64,000 nt of DNA from Actinomycetales bacterium (GCA_016710645.1 JADJVI010000043.1:124001-188000); one strand, 5' to 3'. Positions 19,539 through 29,222 are shown, numbered from the stretch's first letter. Notes: generated by a model from the sequence alone, not told the origin. Made by a program: numbers and translations.

Positions 19539-20402
19539 ATGCCGGTCCGTCACCCCAGCGTCGCGCCGCACCCCGTCAGTCCACGACGGGCAGTGCCCAC
19601 CGCCATCCGCCGACCTGAGTACGTCGATCGGGCGGCGCCGGAGCGCTACACCGGGTCTGAGGTCAAGGACGCTGCAACAATCGAGCGGATCCGGGCAGCG
19701 GGTCGGGTGGCTGCCCGCGCCATGGCGGCGGCGGCCGAGGCCATCGCGCCAGGCGTGACCACCGACGAGCTGGACGTCATTGCTCACGACTACCTCGTGG
19801 CTCACGGTGCCTACCCCTCGACGCTGGGCTATCGCGGGTTCCCCAAGTCGATCTGCACGTCGGTCAACGAGGTGGTGTGTCACGGCATACCGGATGCTCG
19901 CGAGTTGCGCGACGGCGACATCGTCAACATCGACATCACGGCCTATCTCGACGGGGTGCATGGCGATACCGACGCCACCTACCTTGTCGGGGAGGTGGAC
20001 GAGGAGTCGCGGTTGCTCGTGGAACGCACCCGCGAAGCCATGTTCCGCGGCATCAAGGCCGTGGCGCCGGGACGCCCGATCAACGTCATCGGGCGGGTCA
20101 TCTCCTCCTACGCCAAGCGGTTCGGCTATGGCGTGGTGCGCGATTTCACCGGCCATGGGATCGGCGAGGCCTTCCACAGCGGCCTGATCGTCCCCCACTA
20201 CGACGCCGCACCGGCCTACGACACCGTCATGGAGCCGGGCATGACGTTCACCATCGAGCCGATGCTCAACCTCGGCACGCACGAGTGGGAGATGTGGGAC
20301 GACGGGTGGACCGTCGTCACCGCGGACAAGGCGCGATCGGCGCAGTTCGAGCACACCATCCTGGTCACCGAGACGGGCAGCGAGATCCTCACCCTCCCGT
20401 AA
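19539..20402 (+). CDS. map: Methionine aminopeptidase, type Ic
   Basis: A 287-residue enzyme that removes the initiator methionine. A proline-rich N-terminal extension of about 40 residues ([19 protein letters not shown]) precedes the catalytic domain, as in mycobacterial MetAP1c. The metal-binding motifs are intact: [33 protein letters not shown] and the final QFEHT. The ATG start sits inside a copy of the dispersed motif (GGTATGCCGG). Confidence 0.95.
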   Translation: MPVRHPSVAPHPVSPRRAVPTAIRRPEYVDRAAPERYTGSEVKDAATIERIRAAGRVAARAMAAAAEAIAPGVTTDELDVIAHDYLVAHGAYPSTLGYRGFPKSICTSVNEVVCHGIPDARELRDGDIVNIDITAYLDGVHGDTDATYLVGEVDEESRLLVERTREAMFRGIKAVAPGRPINVIGRVISSYAKRFGYGVVRDFTGHGIGEAFHSGLIVPHYDAAPAYDTVMEPGMTFTIEPMLNLGTHEWEMWDDGWTVVTADKARSAQFEHTILVTETGSEILTLP

Positions 20403-20482
20403 GTCGCCGGTTTAGGTCATAATGCGAACTAATTGTGTGACCCCTTCGCTCTCGCGCCCCAACCCATGCTCAGGAGGCCCAG

Positions 20483-21241
20483 ATGTCAGGAACCCCCCGC
20501 GTCGCGCTCGGCATCGACATCGGCGGCTCTGGCATCAAGGGAGCGCCGGTCGATCTGGTCACCGGCACGCTGATCGGTGAGCGGGTCAAGATCGCGACGC
20601 CCGAGCACTCCACGCCGCAGGCCGTGGCCGCCATCGTCGACCAGATCGCCGACCAATTCGTCGACTCGCTGCCCAAGGACGCGCCGATCGGCGTGACCAT
20701 CCCCGGGGTGGTCCAGCATGGAATCGTTCGGACGGCCGCCAATATCGACCGTGGGTGGATCGACTGCCCCGGCCAAGAGATCTTCTCCCAGGCCCTGGGC
20801 CGGCATTGCCTGCTGGTCAACGACGCCGACGCGGCCGGGGTCGCCGAGGTGCGCTACGGCGCAGCCAAGGGCAAGGACGGACTGGTCATCCTCACCACCC
20901 TCGGCACGGGAATCGGCATCGCCCTGCTGCACAACGGGGTGCTCATCCCCAACGCCGAGCTAGGCCACCTCGAGGTCGACGGATACGACGCCGAGACACG
21001 TGCCGCCGCGTCCATCCGCGAGCGCGACGGCCTGTCGTGGACCAAATGGGCCGCCCGGCTGCAGCGCTACTACACGACGGTCGAGAATTTGCTGTGGCCC
21101 GACCTCTTCCTCGTCGGTGGCGGGGTCTCGCGCAAGGCCGACAAATTCCTGCCACTGCTGCACCTGCGCACCCCGATCATCCCGGCCGCCCTGCAGAATC
21201 AAGCGGGCATCATCGGCGCCGCGGCGCTCGCGGCCGACTGA
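20483..21241 (+). CDS. ppgK: Polyphosphate glucokinase
   Basis: Phosphorylates glucose with polyphosphate (and usually ATP) in the cytoplasm, feeding PGI encoded nearby. The 252-residue ROK-type protein has the phosphate loop GIDIGGSGIKGAPVDL and the second one TLGTGIGIALL, with the sugar-binding NDADAAG and ELGHLE segments. CAGGAGG upstream of the ATG is a strong ribosome binding site. The polyphosphate-type assignment rests on the close fit to actinobacterial PPGK (no ROK zinc-finger cysteines). Confidence 0.93.
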   Translation: MSGTPRVALGIDIGGSGIKGAPVDLVTGTLIGERVKIATPEHSTPQAVAAIVDQIADQFVDSLPKDAPIGVTIPGVVQHGIVRTAANIDRGWIDCPGQEIFSQALGRHCLLVNDADAAGVAEVRYGAAKGKDGLVILTTLGTGIGIALLHNGVLIPNAELGHLEVDGYDAETRAAASIRERDGLSWTKWAARLQRYYTTVENLLWPDLFLVGGGVSRKADKFLPLLHLRTPIIPAALQNQAGIIGAAALAAD

Positions 21242-21298
21242 CCCCCCCAGCAGCCGCACCTCGTGCGGGCCTGCTCGTTGACGTCCACGACCTGAAGG

Positions 21299-21952
21299 TC
21301 AGACGGTGGCGCTCCCCTGCCCCGCAAGGTCGTGCAGGGTCACCTGGTCGCGCCCGCCATGCGTGAGGATGTGGGTGAGGTAGAGGTTGCGCCCGGGCGC
21401 AGCGAGCAGCCCGTCGTGGATCGGCACCATGGCCTTCGGTGCGACTCGCCGCACGAAGTCGATCGAGTCCCGGACCGCGCACCACGGGGCGTTGATGGGC
21501 ACGGCGAGCACGTCGACCTCCTCGACCGGCGCGTCATAGGCGTCTCCCGGATGGAACAACCGACTCTCCCCCGGCGCCGTGATGAGGACACCCACGTTGT
21601 CGACGGTCGGCACGCCGTCGTGGTTGAACGCGTGCTTCTCCCCGCGCGGGCTGACCGTCACCTCGCCAATGCTCAGGTCATCACTCTGGCGCAAGACACC
21701 TGCCGTCAGCCCGTCGGAAGCGAGGATCGCCGCGGTCTGAGGATCGGAATACAGGGCGACACCTGAATTGCGCGCGAGAACACCTCTGAGCCGGCCGATG
21801 TCGAGGTGGTCGGCGTGTTGGTGGGTGACGAGGATCGCGTCGAGACCGGTGAGCTCCTCGAACCCGGCCGACCAGCCGCCCGGATCGATGAGCAGGCGTT
21901 GGTCGGCGATCTCGACGAGGAGGCAGGAGTGTCCCAGGTGAGTGAGGCGCAT
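21299..21952 (-). CDS. Metallo-beta-lactamase fold hydrolase (UlaG-like)
   Basis: A 217-residue single-domain hydrolase with the metal-binding THQHADHLD motif (residues about 43-51), DPGGW before it, the HPGDAYDAP aspartate and the closing PIHDG histidine. Substrate unknown; the compact form resembles YtkL/UlaG-type proteins. It stands alone between ppgK (convergent) and pgi (divergent). Confidence 0.87.
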   Translation of the reverse strand: MRLTHLGHSCLLVEIADQRLLIDPGGWSAGFEELTGLDAILVTHQHADHLDIGRLRGVLARNSGVALYSDPQTAAILASDGLTAGVLRQSDDLSIGEVTVSPRGEKHAFNHDGVPTVDNVGVLITAPGESRLFHPGDAYDAPVEEVDVLAVPINAPWCAVRDSIDFVRRVAPKAMVPIHDGLLAAPGRNLYLTHILTHGGRDQVTLHDLAGQGSATV

Positions 21953-22034
21953 AGCTCACCGTAGCCCGGGTGGACGGCATACCGGCAGCCATGCCGACAG
22001 ACCAGGCTGGGATGCCGGGCGGCAAAGCGGTGCA

Positions 22035-22057
22035 CGGCATACCAGCCAGGTATGCCG
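22035..22057. repeat. Perfect inverted pair of CGGCATACC upstream of pgi
   Basis: CGGCATACC (22035-22043), a five-base spacer and GGTATGCCG (22049-22057). It lies between two divergent genes, 58 bases before the pgi start, so it cannot terminate either of them. It could be a protein-binding site or simply two motif copies. Confidence 0.8.
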
Positions 22058-22114
22058 GGTCACTAGGCTGGTCGCGAACCCTCATGCCGCGACCGTGGAA
22101 GGCGAGGAAACCCC

Positions 22115-23791
22115 ATGCTCCCCCCCGTTGACGCCACTACCACCCCCGCCTGGGCCCGCCTGCGCGAGCTGCGCGAGGGGTTCACCCCCGACCTGCGGGG
22201 GTGGTTCGCGGTCGACCCGGGGCGGGCGGCGGCGTTCACTCGCACGTGCGGCGACCTGCACGTCGACCTGTCCAAGAACCTCCTGACCGCCGAGATCCTC
22301 GACGCCCTCGTCGAGCTCGCCGATCAGGTGGGTCTGGCTCAGCGGCGGGACGCGATGCTCGCCGGTGAGCGGATCAACGTCACCGAGAATCGTGCGGTGC
22401 TGCACACGGCGCTGCGCCGCCCGCAGGGGGCGCCTCTTGTCGTGGACGGTCAGGACGTCGACCACGACGTCCACGAGGTGCTCGCTCGCGTCTACGCCTT
22501 CGCCGACCAGGTGCGCTCGGGAGCGTGGGTGGGCGTGACCGGCAAGCGCATCGAGACCGTCGTCAACATCGGCATCGGCGGGTCCGACCTCGGGCCGGTC
22601 ATGATCTACGAGGCGCTGGCCCCCTACGTGCAGCCGGGGCTGCGGGTGCGGTTCATCTCCAATATCGACCCGACCGATGCCGCGCAGAAGACCGCCGACC
22701 TCGACCCGGAGACCACTCTCGTCATCGTCGCGAGTAAGACCTTCACGACGCTTGAGACGTTGACCAACGCGCGGCTGGTGCGGGCCTGGCTGCTTGACGG
22801 GCTGGTGGCCGCCGGCGCCATCGCCGACGACGAGACGGCCCGCCGCGAGGCCGTCGCCAAGCACTTCGTCGCCGTGTCGACGGCGCTGGACAAGGTGGCC
22901 GACTTCGGGATCGACCCGGCGAATGCGTTCGGCTTCTGGGACTGGGTCGGCGGGCGCTACTCCGTGGACTCCGCGATCGGCACCTCGGTGTGCGTCGCGA
23001 TCGGACCGGAGCGCTTCGCCGAGCTGCTCGCCGGGTTCCATGCCGTCGACGAACACTTCCGCACCGAGCCGTTCGAGCGCAATGTGCCGGCACTGATGGG
23101 ACTGCTCAACATCTGGTACGTCAACTTCCTCGACGCCCGCACCCACGCCGTGCTCCCCTACGCCCAGCAGTTGAGCCGGTTCGCGGCCTACCTGCAGCAG
23201 CTGACCATGGAGTCCAACGGCAAGTCGGTGCGCTGGGACGGCACGCCGGTCACTAGCGCCACCGGCGAGGTGTTCTGGGGCGAGCCCGGCACCAACGGCC
23301 AGCACGCCTTCTACCAACTCATCCACCAGGGCACCCAGCTCATCCCCGCCGACTTCATTGCGGTGGCCACCCCGGCCTATCCGCTGCGCGATGGGGCCGC
23401 TGACGTGCACGAGCTGTTCCTCGGCAACTTCTTCGCCCAGACCGCGGCGCTGGCGTTCGGCAAGACCGCCGACGAGGTGCGGGCCGAGGGCACGGCCGAG
23501 GCGATCGTGCCGGCTCGGGTGTTCGAGGGCAACCGCCCGACGACGTCGATCATGGCGCCTGCCCTGACGCCCTCGGTCGTCGGCCAGCTGGTGGCGCTCT
23601 ACGAGCACATCACCTTCACCCAGGGGATCGTCTGGGGCATCGACTCCTTCGACCAGTGGGGCGTGGAGTTGGGCAAGCAGTTGGCCAAGGCCCTCGAGCC
23701 CGCTGTCGCCGGTGACGCCGCGGCCTTGGCTCGCCAGGACCCCTCGACGCGCGGGCTCATCGAGTACTACTTGGCGCACCGCGAGCGCTGA
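22115..23791 (+). CDS. pgi: Glucose-6-phosphate isomerase
   Basis: Interconverts glucose-6-phosphate and fructose-6-phosphate in glycolysis and gluconeogenesis. The 558-residue protein has the family motifs [20 protein letters not shown] and [16 protein letters not shown], and the C-terminal [10 protein letters not shown] signature. Length is typical of the long bacterial form. With ppgK at 20483 it provides entry of glucose into glycolysis. Inverted motif copies follow at 23808-23920. Confidence 0.97.
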   Translation: MLPPVDATTTPAWARLRELREGFTPDLRGWFAVDPGRAAAFTRTCGDLHVDLSKNLLTAEILDALVELADQVGLAQRRDAMLAGERINVTENRAVLHTALRRPQGAPLVVDGQDVDHDVHEVLARVYAFADQVRSGAWVGVTGKRIETVVNIGIGGSDLGPVMIYEALAPYVQPGLRVRFISNIDPTDAAQKTADLDPETTLVIVASKTFTTLETLTNARLVRAWLLDGLVAAGAIADDETARREAVAKHFVAVSTALDKVADFGIDPANAFGFWDWVGGRYSVDSAIGTSVCVAIGPERFAELLAGFHAVDEHFRTEPFERNVPALMGLLNIWYVNFLDARTHAVLPYAQQLSRFAAYLQQLTMESNGKSVRWDGTPVTSATGEVFWGEPGTNGQHAFYQLIHQGTQLIPADFIAVATPAYPLRDGAADVHELFLGNFFAQTAALAFGKTADEVRAEGTAEAIVPARVFEGNRPTTSIMAPALTPSVVGQLVALYEHITFTQGIVWGIDSFDQWGVELGKQLAKALEPAVAGDAAALARQDPSTRGLIEYYLAHRER

Positions 23792-23807
23792 CCCCGGAAA
23801 CCGGCCG

Positions 23808-23920
23808 GACGGCATACCCGGTCGCTGCTGGTTCTCCGGTATGCCGTCTGGTCGCCTCGGTGCCGCGCGCCCCGGATGCTGCCGCGCGGCATACCAAGCA
23901 CATGCCTGGTATGCCGCGCG
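23808..23920 (+). terminator. Two motif-based inverted repeats after pgi
   Basis: The first pairs 23808-23818 with 23838-23848 (GACGGCATACC and its complement). The second is a 14-base perfect stem, 23883-23896 with 23907-23920, around a ten-base loop. All four arms contain the dispersed octamer. They lie between the pgi stop and the end of the convergent unknown gene, where a bidirectional terminator is expected. Confidence 0.7.
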
Positions 23921-23961
23921 GGTGGCCCCCTCCCCCTGCACGGGAGGGGCCGGTCCGGTCG

Positions 23962-24810
23962 CTACCCCTCGATCACGCCGGACTGCTCCTTGATGGCGAC
24001 GTGCAGCTGCTCAAGTGCCAGGTGCTGCAGGCGCACGCCCTCCTTGCCCAGGCGGCTGCTGTGCGCGCCGACCTGCAGTAGATGCCCGACGCGCTCGATG
24101 AACGGGCCCCACGGACCGACCGGTCCGCCGGGACCGCCTCCGATCGGGATGACGAAGCCGCCGCCGTCGACGTCGATCCCGCCGAAGATGAGCCAACCCT
24201 GGCGCTTGTCGGTGCCCGGACGTGGGATCGCGATCTGCTGGGCCCGATAGGCGGCGATGGCCAGGCCGGACGCGCCCTGCGCGAGGGAGGCTGTCGCGCC
24301 GGTCGCGGAGGCGTCTCCGAGCCAGCTCTGGAAGACCTGCCCGCCGTGGACCGACCCGTATGCCGTGAGCACCTGGGCGGCTTTGGTGGGGACCCAGCCG
24401 GCGACATTGGCTGTGGAGGTCAAGCTCGGGTCGCTCGTCACGGTGACGAAGTCGTCGTCGACGAAGTCGTTGAGCGTGGCCGAGAAGGCGTCGATGAGGT
24501 AGCCGGAGTCACCGGGGCCACCGTCGCCGCCCACCGGGTAGTACCACGCGGTGAGGGTGAGCGGGCTGTCGCCGACCTGCTGGTCGATCGAGGAGGTCGT
24601 GGTGACCGCTCCCCCGATGCCGTCAGAGGCGCTCCAGAAGACGAACCGCAACCCCTCCAACTCGGCGGCGGTGGCGTGGACGACGCTGCCGGGGGTGGCT
24701 TCGGTGCTGGCGCCGCCGATGAGGGTGGACGATGTCGGGCCAGACCGGGGCTGACGGTGGTGGCCAGCCGGCGAACCGATTCGTTTGGCGTTGATGACAA
24801 CGTGAGTCAT
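23962..24810 (-). CDS. Hypothetical 282-residue glycine-rich protein
   Basis: No known family recognised. There is no signal peptide or membrane segment. The protein has a Thr/Ser/Val-rich beta-type N-terminal two-thirds (GSVVHATAAELEGLRFVFW, LTLTAWYYPVGG) and a glycine/proline stretch (IPIGGGPGGPVGPWGPF, about residues 222-238) before a helical tail. GC use matches the neighbours. A GAGG sequence precedes the ATG. It stands alone, convergent with pgi and on the same strand as the helicase gene. Confidence 0.7.
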   Translation of the reverse strand: MTHVVINAKRIGSPAGHHRQPRSGPTSSTLIGGASTEATPGSVVHATAAELEGLRFVFWSASDGIGGAVTTTSSIDQQVGDSPLTLTAWYYPVGGDGGPGDSGYLIDAFSATLNDFVDDDFVTVTSDPSLTSTANVAGWVPTKAAQVLTAYGSVHGGQVFQSWLGDASATGATASLAQGASGLAIAAYRAQQIAIPRPGTDKRQGWLIFGGIDVDGGGFVIPIGGGPGGPVGPWGPFIERVGHLLQVGAHSSRLGKEGVRLQHLALEQLHVAIKEQSGVIEG

Positions 24811-24918
24811 GGGGAACCTCGCTCATGAGCTGGGTGACCGCGGGGAGAGAAGCGGTCACTGACGAGGAGCGCGAAGACTGTCTGGTGATACGTCCCGTCC
24901 CGGGAGACCTGGTCTCGG

Positions 24919-27342
24919 TCAGCCTTCGAGGGCCAGGGCGAACGGGAGCACGGCCGGTGCCCCGGCCAGTCGCAAAGCTCTCCCTGCGATGGTCAGCGTC
25001 CAGCGCGAGCTCACCAGGTCATCGACCAGCAGGACCGGCCCGTCGAGGGCGGCGACTTGAGTCGCGACCTCTGCGGGGACGACGATGCGGTCCCAGACCT
25101 GGGCGAGGCGGAAGGCCGAGTTGCCGCCGGGTTCTCCGAAGGGTCCCCGACCGGCATACCCGAGGGTGCCGAGGAACGGCAGCCGCCCGACCTGCGCAAG
25201 GGCGTGAGCGAGGGACCCCACCAGCTGGGGGTGGCGGCGGGAGGGCATCGCGACCACTGCAGCGGGCCGCTGGGCCCAGTCCCAGCCGCGCAGCACGTCG
25301 ATACTGCCCTGGACGAGCGAAGTGGTGACGGGGGCGTCCTCGCGCAGCGCTTCACGGACCCGGGTGCCCCAGCCGAGATCGCTGAACCGTGCCAGCACGC
25401 GGCCCGGCTGAATGCTCTCGGCGGCGGCGATGCGGCCCTTGACGGGCACGCCGAGACGGTCCATGCCGGTGGGCCATTGCAGCCGCGGTTCGATCGGCAC
25501 GCCGACTCGCGACAGGGCCATGCGGGCTTGGCCCATGGCGTCGCCGCGGATGCTCTCGGCGAACCACCTGCCGGTGCACGTGTCGCACCGACCGCATGCC
25601 TGGGCGGTGTGGTCGTCCAGGCAGCGCTGCAGGTAGGCCATCCGGCATTCGGTGGTCGACTCGTACTCAAGCATGAGCTGCTGCTCGCGGGTTCTGGCCG
25701 CAGCCACCCGTTCGTAGCGCTCGGCGTCGTAGCGCCACGGCATACCGGTCGCCACCCAGCCGCCGGGCACCCGGGTGACCGCCCCGTCGACGTCGAGCAC
25801 TTTGAGCAGCAGGTCGAGGCGAGTACGGCGGATGTCGACCACGCTCTCGATGGCGGCTGTCGACATCGCGCGGGGTGACTGCACGAGCGCCCGGAGCACG
25901 GCCTCGGCTTGCTCTGGTCGCGGCATGGACGCCGACGCGAAGTAGGCCCAGATCTCGCGGTCCTCGGCGCCCGGCAGCAGCAGCACGTCGGCGCTGGCAG
26001 TGGCCCGCCCGGCGCGGCCGATCTGCTGGTAGTAGGCAACGGGAGAGGCCGGGGCTCCGACGTGGACGACGAACCCCAGGTCAGGCTTGTCGAAGCCCAT
26101 CCCCAGGGCCGAGGTGGCGACCAGGGCCTTGACCTCGTTGTCTCGCAATGCCGTTTCGAGTCGTTCGCGCTCGGCCGGGTCGGTGCGGCCGGTGTAGGCC
26201 GCGACCGAGTGCCCGGCTCCCGCGAGCGCGCTGGCCAGATCTTCGGCGCCCGCGACGGTGAGCGCATAGACGATTCCGCTGCCGGGCAGGGTCGGCAGTT
26301 GGTCGAGCAGCCAACCCAGGCGCTGCTCGGCAGTGAGGCTCGGCGCGACGCCGAGGCGCAGCGACGCTCGCGCCAACGATCCGCGCAGGGTGCGGACGGT
26401 ATGCCGTGTGCCTGCCGCCGCGACTCCGCCCGCCCCGCCGTCGCCCGCGCCGACCTCGCCCGCGCCGGCCTTGCCCGCGATGACTCCCGCCGCCCCGGCC
26501 CCGGCCGCCCCGACTCCGGCCGCGCCGACCCCGGCCGCGCCGACCCCGGCCGCCCCGACCCCGGCCGCGCCGACTCCGGCCGACCCGACTCCCGCCGACC
26601 CGACCTGGAGTTGGGCGGCGACGTCCTCGACCACGCGGGCGTTGGCGGTGGCCGTGGTGGCGAGGACGGGGGTGTCTCGGGGCAGAGCGGTCAGAAGGTC
26701 GGCGATCCGGCGGTAGTCGGGGCGAAAATCGTGCCCCCAGTCGCTGACGCAGTGTGCTTCGTCGACGACGAGCAGCCCGGCCCGCGCAACGAGGTCGGGG
26801 AGCTGCTCGGCTCGGAAACTCGGATTGGTGAGGCGCTCGGGGCTCACGAGCAGCACGTCGACTTCGTCGGCGGCAAGAGCTTCCTGGACCTGCGGCCAGT
26901 CGAGTTGGTTGGCGGAGTTGAGCGACACGGCTCTGATGCCGGCCCGCTCACCTGCCGCGATCTGGTCCCGCATGAGCGACAGCAGCGGCGACAGGATCAC
27001 CGTTGGGCCGGCCCCTTGAGCGCGCAGCAGTGCCGTGGCGACGAAGTAGACGGCTGACTTGCCCCACCCCGTTCGCTGCACGACCAGCACCCGCTCGCGA
27101 TCAACGACCAGCGACCGGATCGCCTCTAGCTGGCCGTCGTGGAACTGCGCGTCGGCTCGCCCCACCAGCGCGCGCAAAGCGGTCAGAGCCTGCGCATCGA
27201 ACCCTTCGGCCGCCACCTCAGCCCCAGACTCCACGGTCCCCACCTCAGCCCCAGACTCCACGGTCCCCACCTCAGTGCCAGACGCCAGGGGTCGCGGACC
27301 CTGCCCCGATGCCGGCGGCGCGGTCGGGATCAGCGACTCCAT
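24919..27342 (-). CDS. RecQ-family DNA helicase with C-terminal phosphoribosyltransferase-like segment
   Basis: An 807-residue superfamily 2 helicase. Motif I QRTGWGKS (about residue 90), DEAHCVSDWGHDFRPDY (about 196), and motif VI QQIGRAGRA are present, with the RecQ zinc site around residues 570-590 (CRMAYLQRC, CGRCDTC). The C-terminus ends with VLLVDDLVSSRWT, a PRPP-loop-like motif. Two repeat tracts are unusual: a GVGAA-type pentapeptide array between the RecA domains (about residues 245-285) and a nine-residue repeat (EVGTVESGA) near the N-terminus. Expected role is unwinding in DNA repair. Confidence 0.9.
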   Translation of the reverse strand: MESLIPTAPPASGQGPRPLASGTEVGTVESGAEVGTVESGAEVAAEGFDAQALTALRALVGRADAQFHDGQLEAIRSLVVDRERVLVVQRTGWGKSAVYFVATALLRAQGAGPTVILSPLLSLMRDQIAAGERAGIRAVSLNSANQLDWPQVQEALAADEVDVLLVSPERLTNPSFRAEQLPDLVARAGLLVVDEAHCVSDWGHDFRPDYRRIADLLTALPRDTPVLATTATANARVVEDVAAQLQVGSAGVGSAGVGAAGVGAAGVGAAGVGAAGVGAAGAGAAGVIAGKAGAGEVGAGDGGAGGVAAAGTRHTVRTLRGSLARASLRLGVAPSLTAEQRLGWLLDQLPTLPGSGIVYALTVAGAEDLASALAGAGHSVAAYTGRTDPAERERLETALRDNEVKALVATSALGMGFDKPDLGFVVHVGAPASPVAYYQQIGRAGRATASADVLLLPGAEDREIWAYFASASMPRPEQAEAVLRALVQSPRAMSTAAIESVVDIRRTRLDLLLKVLDVDGAVTRVPGGWVATGMPWRYDAERYERVAAARTREQQLMLEYESTTECRMAYLQRCLDDHTAQACGRCDTCTGRWFAESIRGDAMGQARMALSRVGVPIEPRLQWPTGMDRLGVPVKGRIAAAESIQPGRVLARFSDLGWGTRVREALREDAPVTTSLVQGSIDVLRGWDWAQRPAAVVAMPSRRHPQLVGSLAHALAQVGRLPFLGTLGYAGRGPFGEPGGNSAFRLAQVWDRIVVPAEVATQVAALDGPVLLVDDLVSSRWTLTIAGRALRLAGAPAVLPFALALEG
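26491..26605. repeat. 15-base minisatellite inside the helicase gene
   Basis: Seven to eight tandem copies of a unit close to CGCGCCGACCCCGGC, beginning at 26491 with period 15. Copies differ at one to three positions. The period keeps the frame and encodes Gly-Val-Gly-Ala-Ala repeats between the two RecA-like domains. Copy number could vary by slippage without breaking the gene. Confidence 0.9.
27214..27285. repeat. 27-base tandem repeat near the 5' end of the helicase gene
   Basis: Two identical 27-base copies (27214-27240 and 27241-27267) and a diverged third starting at 27268. They encode the nine-residue unit EVGTVESGA in the N-terminal tail before the helicase domain. Perfect identity of the two copies suggests recent duplication. 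Confidence 0.88.
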
Positions 27343-27462
27343 CGTGAGCAGCGGCTGGGAGGTTGGTCACGCGCTCCACCGTATGCCGGCCCACCGACAC
27401 CAACGGCTCTCCATCCACAGGGGCGGGATCGCATGCCGAGCACGGAAAGGTAGTGCCACCCA

Positions 27463-27511
27463 TCAAGCACGCAGCTGGAAGTGGACGGTCTTCGCCCCCG
27501 ATGCGGCGGCG
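27463..27511 (-). pseudogene. Duplicated 3' end of a DUF222/HNH gene
   Basis: Read on the minus strand this stretch encodes GAKTVHFQLRA and a stop. The adjoining complete gene ends GAKTVHFTLRA and a stop. A 23-base perfect direct repeat underlies this (27478-27500 and 27527-27549). It looks like the leftover tail of a second, recombined DUF222/HNH paralogue. Confidence 0.7.
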
Positions 27512-29194
27512 CTATGCCCGCAGGGTGAAGTGGACGGTCTTCGCCCCCGCGCCGTTCTCGTGTGCCTGGGCATCTCGGGTGATCTGGTGGTGGTATGCCG
27601 GGTCGTGCATCTTCCGGTGGTGGTAGCCGCATAGGGGTACGGCTCGGTCGAGGTCGGTCAATCCGCCCTTGGACCACGGGTCCTCGTGATGCAACTCGGA
27701 CCATGCGTACGGCCGGTCGCAATCGGCGGCGGCGCAGGTTTCGTAGATCGTCGCCAGGGCGGTGCGTTGGTGCTCGGTGAAGAACCGTTCCTGTCTACCG
27801 ACATCCAGGACATGTCCGGGTCCACCCAACACGACCGGCAAGATCCCGGCATTGCAGGCGATCCGCCTCGCGGCACTCGCGGAGATCAACTGTCCGGTGT
27901 CGGTGGTCGCGGCCCCGGAACTCGGAGCCATGTCGATCAGCGTCCCGGTCGCCTCGTGAATCATCCGCTGGAGCTCGGCGGCTTTCGCGGCGCCCATCAC
28001 TTGCTCAGCGGTCATCGTGACGATGACGGTGGAGGCGACCTTCCCGGTCAACTTCTCAGTATCCAAGTGCTCAATCAACTCGGTGAGAGCCCGGCCGCGG
28101 CGGTGGGCCCAGTCGATGTCGGCCCAGTCCGCGTTCCGACCATCACGATGTCCGCTGGCGCCGCTGGCCGGCATCGCACCAATGCTGGACGGCGCTCGGC
28201 TGTCGGCCGCCATGCGCCCCTTCGCGCCGGCCGTTTCCCTCACGTCGGCGCCGAACTGCGGGCAAGGACCAGTGCCAGACGTGCCCTGCGAACCGGCACC
28301 GAACGCCGGGTGCTCGTGCGTGCCCGTGGCGCTCAACAAGTCAGCAGCCACGGAGCCGTCATCCAGACACCCAGCCGGGGTGTGCCCGTCCGCCAACGCG
28401 GCCTCGGCAGCCTTGCGCAGATGGTCACGCCGGGGGGCGGTCATCGTCTGCAACACCTTGCCCAACATCTTCGCTGCTGGCGTCGGCAACGTCGCCGCCA
28501 ACTTCGTCGTGCCATCGCCCAGGTCGTGCATGGTCACCGTCGCCAACCGGTAGGCCCGACGCTCCTCATCCACCAACTGCGCCTCGACATGATCGGCAAC
28601 CTCAGCCGCCGTCTTCTCCGCCGCAGCCAACGCCATCCTCGCCGCCCGATCCAACCGGCCCGGGTCCAACCGGCGAGCATCCCGCACCAACGCCGACTCG
28701 ACCCGCTCCCGATCCACCACCGCGATCGTCTCGGGCAACTTGCCCATGGTCCTGGCGATGATCCCCGCGTTCGAGCGAGAGACCTCACCAGCCTCGAACG
28801 CCTCACGCGTGCGGTCCAACCCATCGGCCAACGCCGTCGCCAACGCCACATCCCGAGCCGCCGCAGCTCCCCCCGAGCGCGTCGCGCTAGCCACCCACGC
28901 CGACGTCGACGAATGCCCACACCGCCGATGAACCTGCTGCCGATCCGCAGCAGCGACCAACGCCAACCGCACCGCCTCCACCCGACGAGCGAGCCGATCC
29001 ACTTCCTGCACGTCCACGCTCGTCACGACCACACCGGCTTCAGGAGACGACAGTCGGGCCAGGATCTGATCGCAGGTCGCATGCACCACCGTGGTCGAAA
29101 CCCCCGCCACCGACGGCCCCTCCGACGCGCCACCCAACCGACCACCACACGGCATACCGCCGAGCGGTTGCGGGTCGAGAGCGAGCGTCGTCAT
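27512..29194 (-). CDS. DUF222/HNH endonuclease domain protein (13E12-like)
   Basis: A 560-residue protein of the 13E12 family, common and repeated in actinobacterial genomes. The N-terminal and central part is DUF222 (SRSNAGIIARTMGKLPETI); the C-terminal HNH domain is intact (CAAADCDRPYAWSELHHEDPW, split here as CAAADC and ELHHEDPW, then CGYHHRKMHDPAYH). Members are presumed nucleases linked to mobile elements, but function is unproven. A candidate -10 (TACACT) lies six bases before the ATG, implying a leaderless message. A duplicated 3' fragment follows the gene. Confidence 0.88.
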   Translation of the reverse strand: MTTLALDPQPLGGMPCGGRLGGASEGPSVAGVSTTVVHATCDQILARLSSPEAGVVVTSVDVQEVDRLARRVEAVRLALVAAADRQQVHRRCGHSSTSAWVASATRSGGAAAARDVALATALADGLDRTREAFEAGEVSRSNAGIIARTMGKLPETIAVVDRERVESALVRDARRLDPGRLDRAARMALAAAEKTAAEVADHVEAQLVDEERRAYRLATVTMHDLGDGTTKLAATLPTPAAKMLGKVLQTMTAPRRDHLRKAAEAALADGHTPAGCLDDGSVAADLLSATGTHEHPAFGAGSQGTSGTGPCPQFGADVRETAGAKGRMAADSRAPSSIGAMPASGASGHRDGRNADWADIDWAHRRGRALTELIEHLDTEKLTGKVASTVIVTMTAEQVMGAAKAAELQRMIHEATGTLIDMAPSSGAATTDTGQLISASAARRIACNAGILPVVLGGPGHVLDVGRQERFFTEHQRTALATIYETCAAADCDRPYAWSELHHEDPWSKGGLTDLDRAVPLCGYHHRKMHDPAYHHQITRDAQAHENGAGAKTVHFTLRA

Positions 29195-29200
29195 AGAACA

Positions 29201-29222
29201 AGTGTATGACGTACAGATGTAC
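29201..29222 (-). promoter_or_regulatory. Candidate leaderless promoter and palindrome of the DUF222/HNH gene
   Basis: On the minus strand TACACT (29206-29201) stands six bases before the ATG at 29194, the spacing of actinobacterial leaderless promoters. Directly upstream is GTACA-GA-TGTAC (29211-29222), a palindrome placed where a repressor could block the polymerase. Confidence 0.45.

Noticed and set aside
26491..26605. Possible CRISPR array in the tandem repeats
   Set aside because: Units are directly adjacent, 15 bases long, without spacers, and encode a peptide repeat in a helicase.
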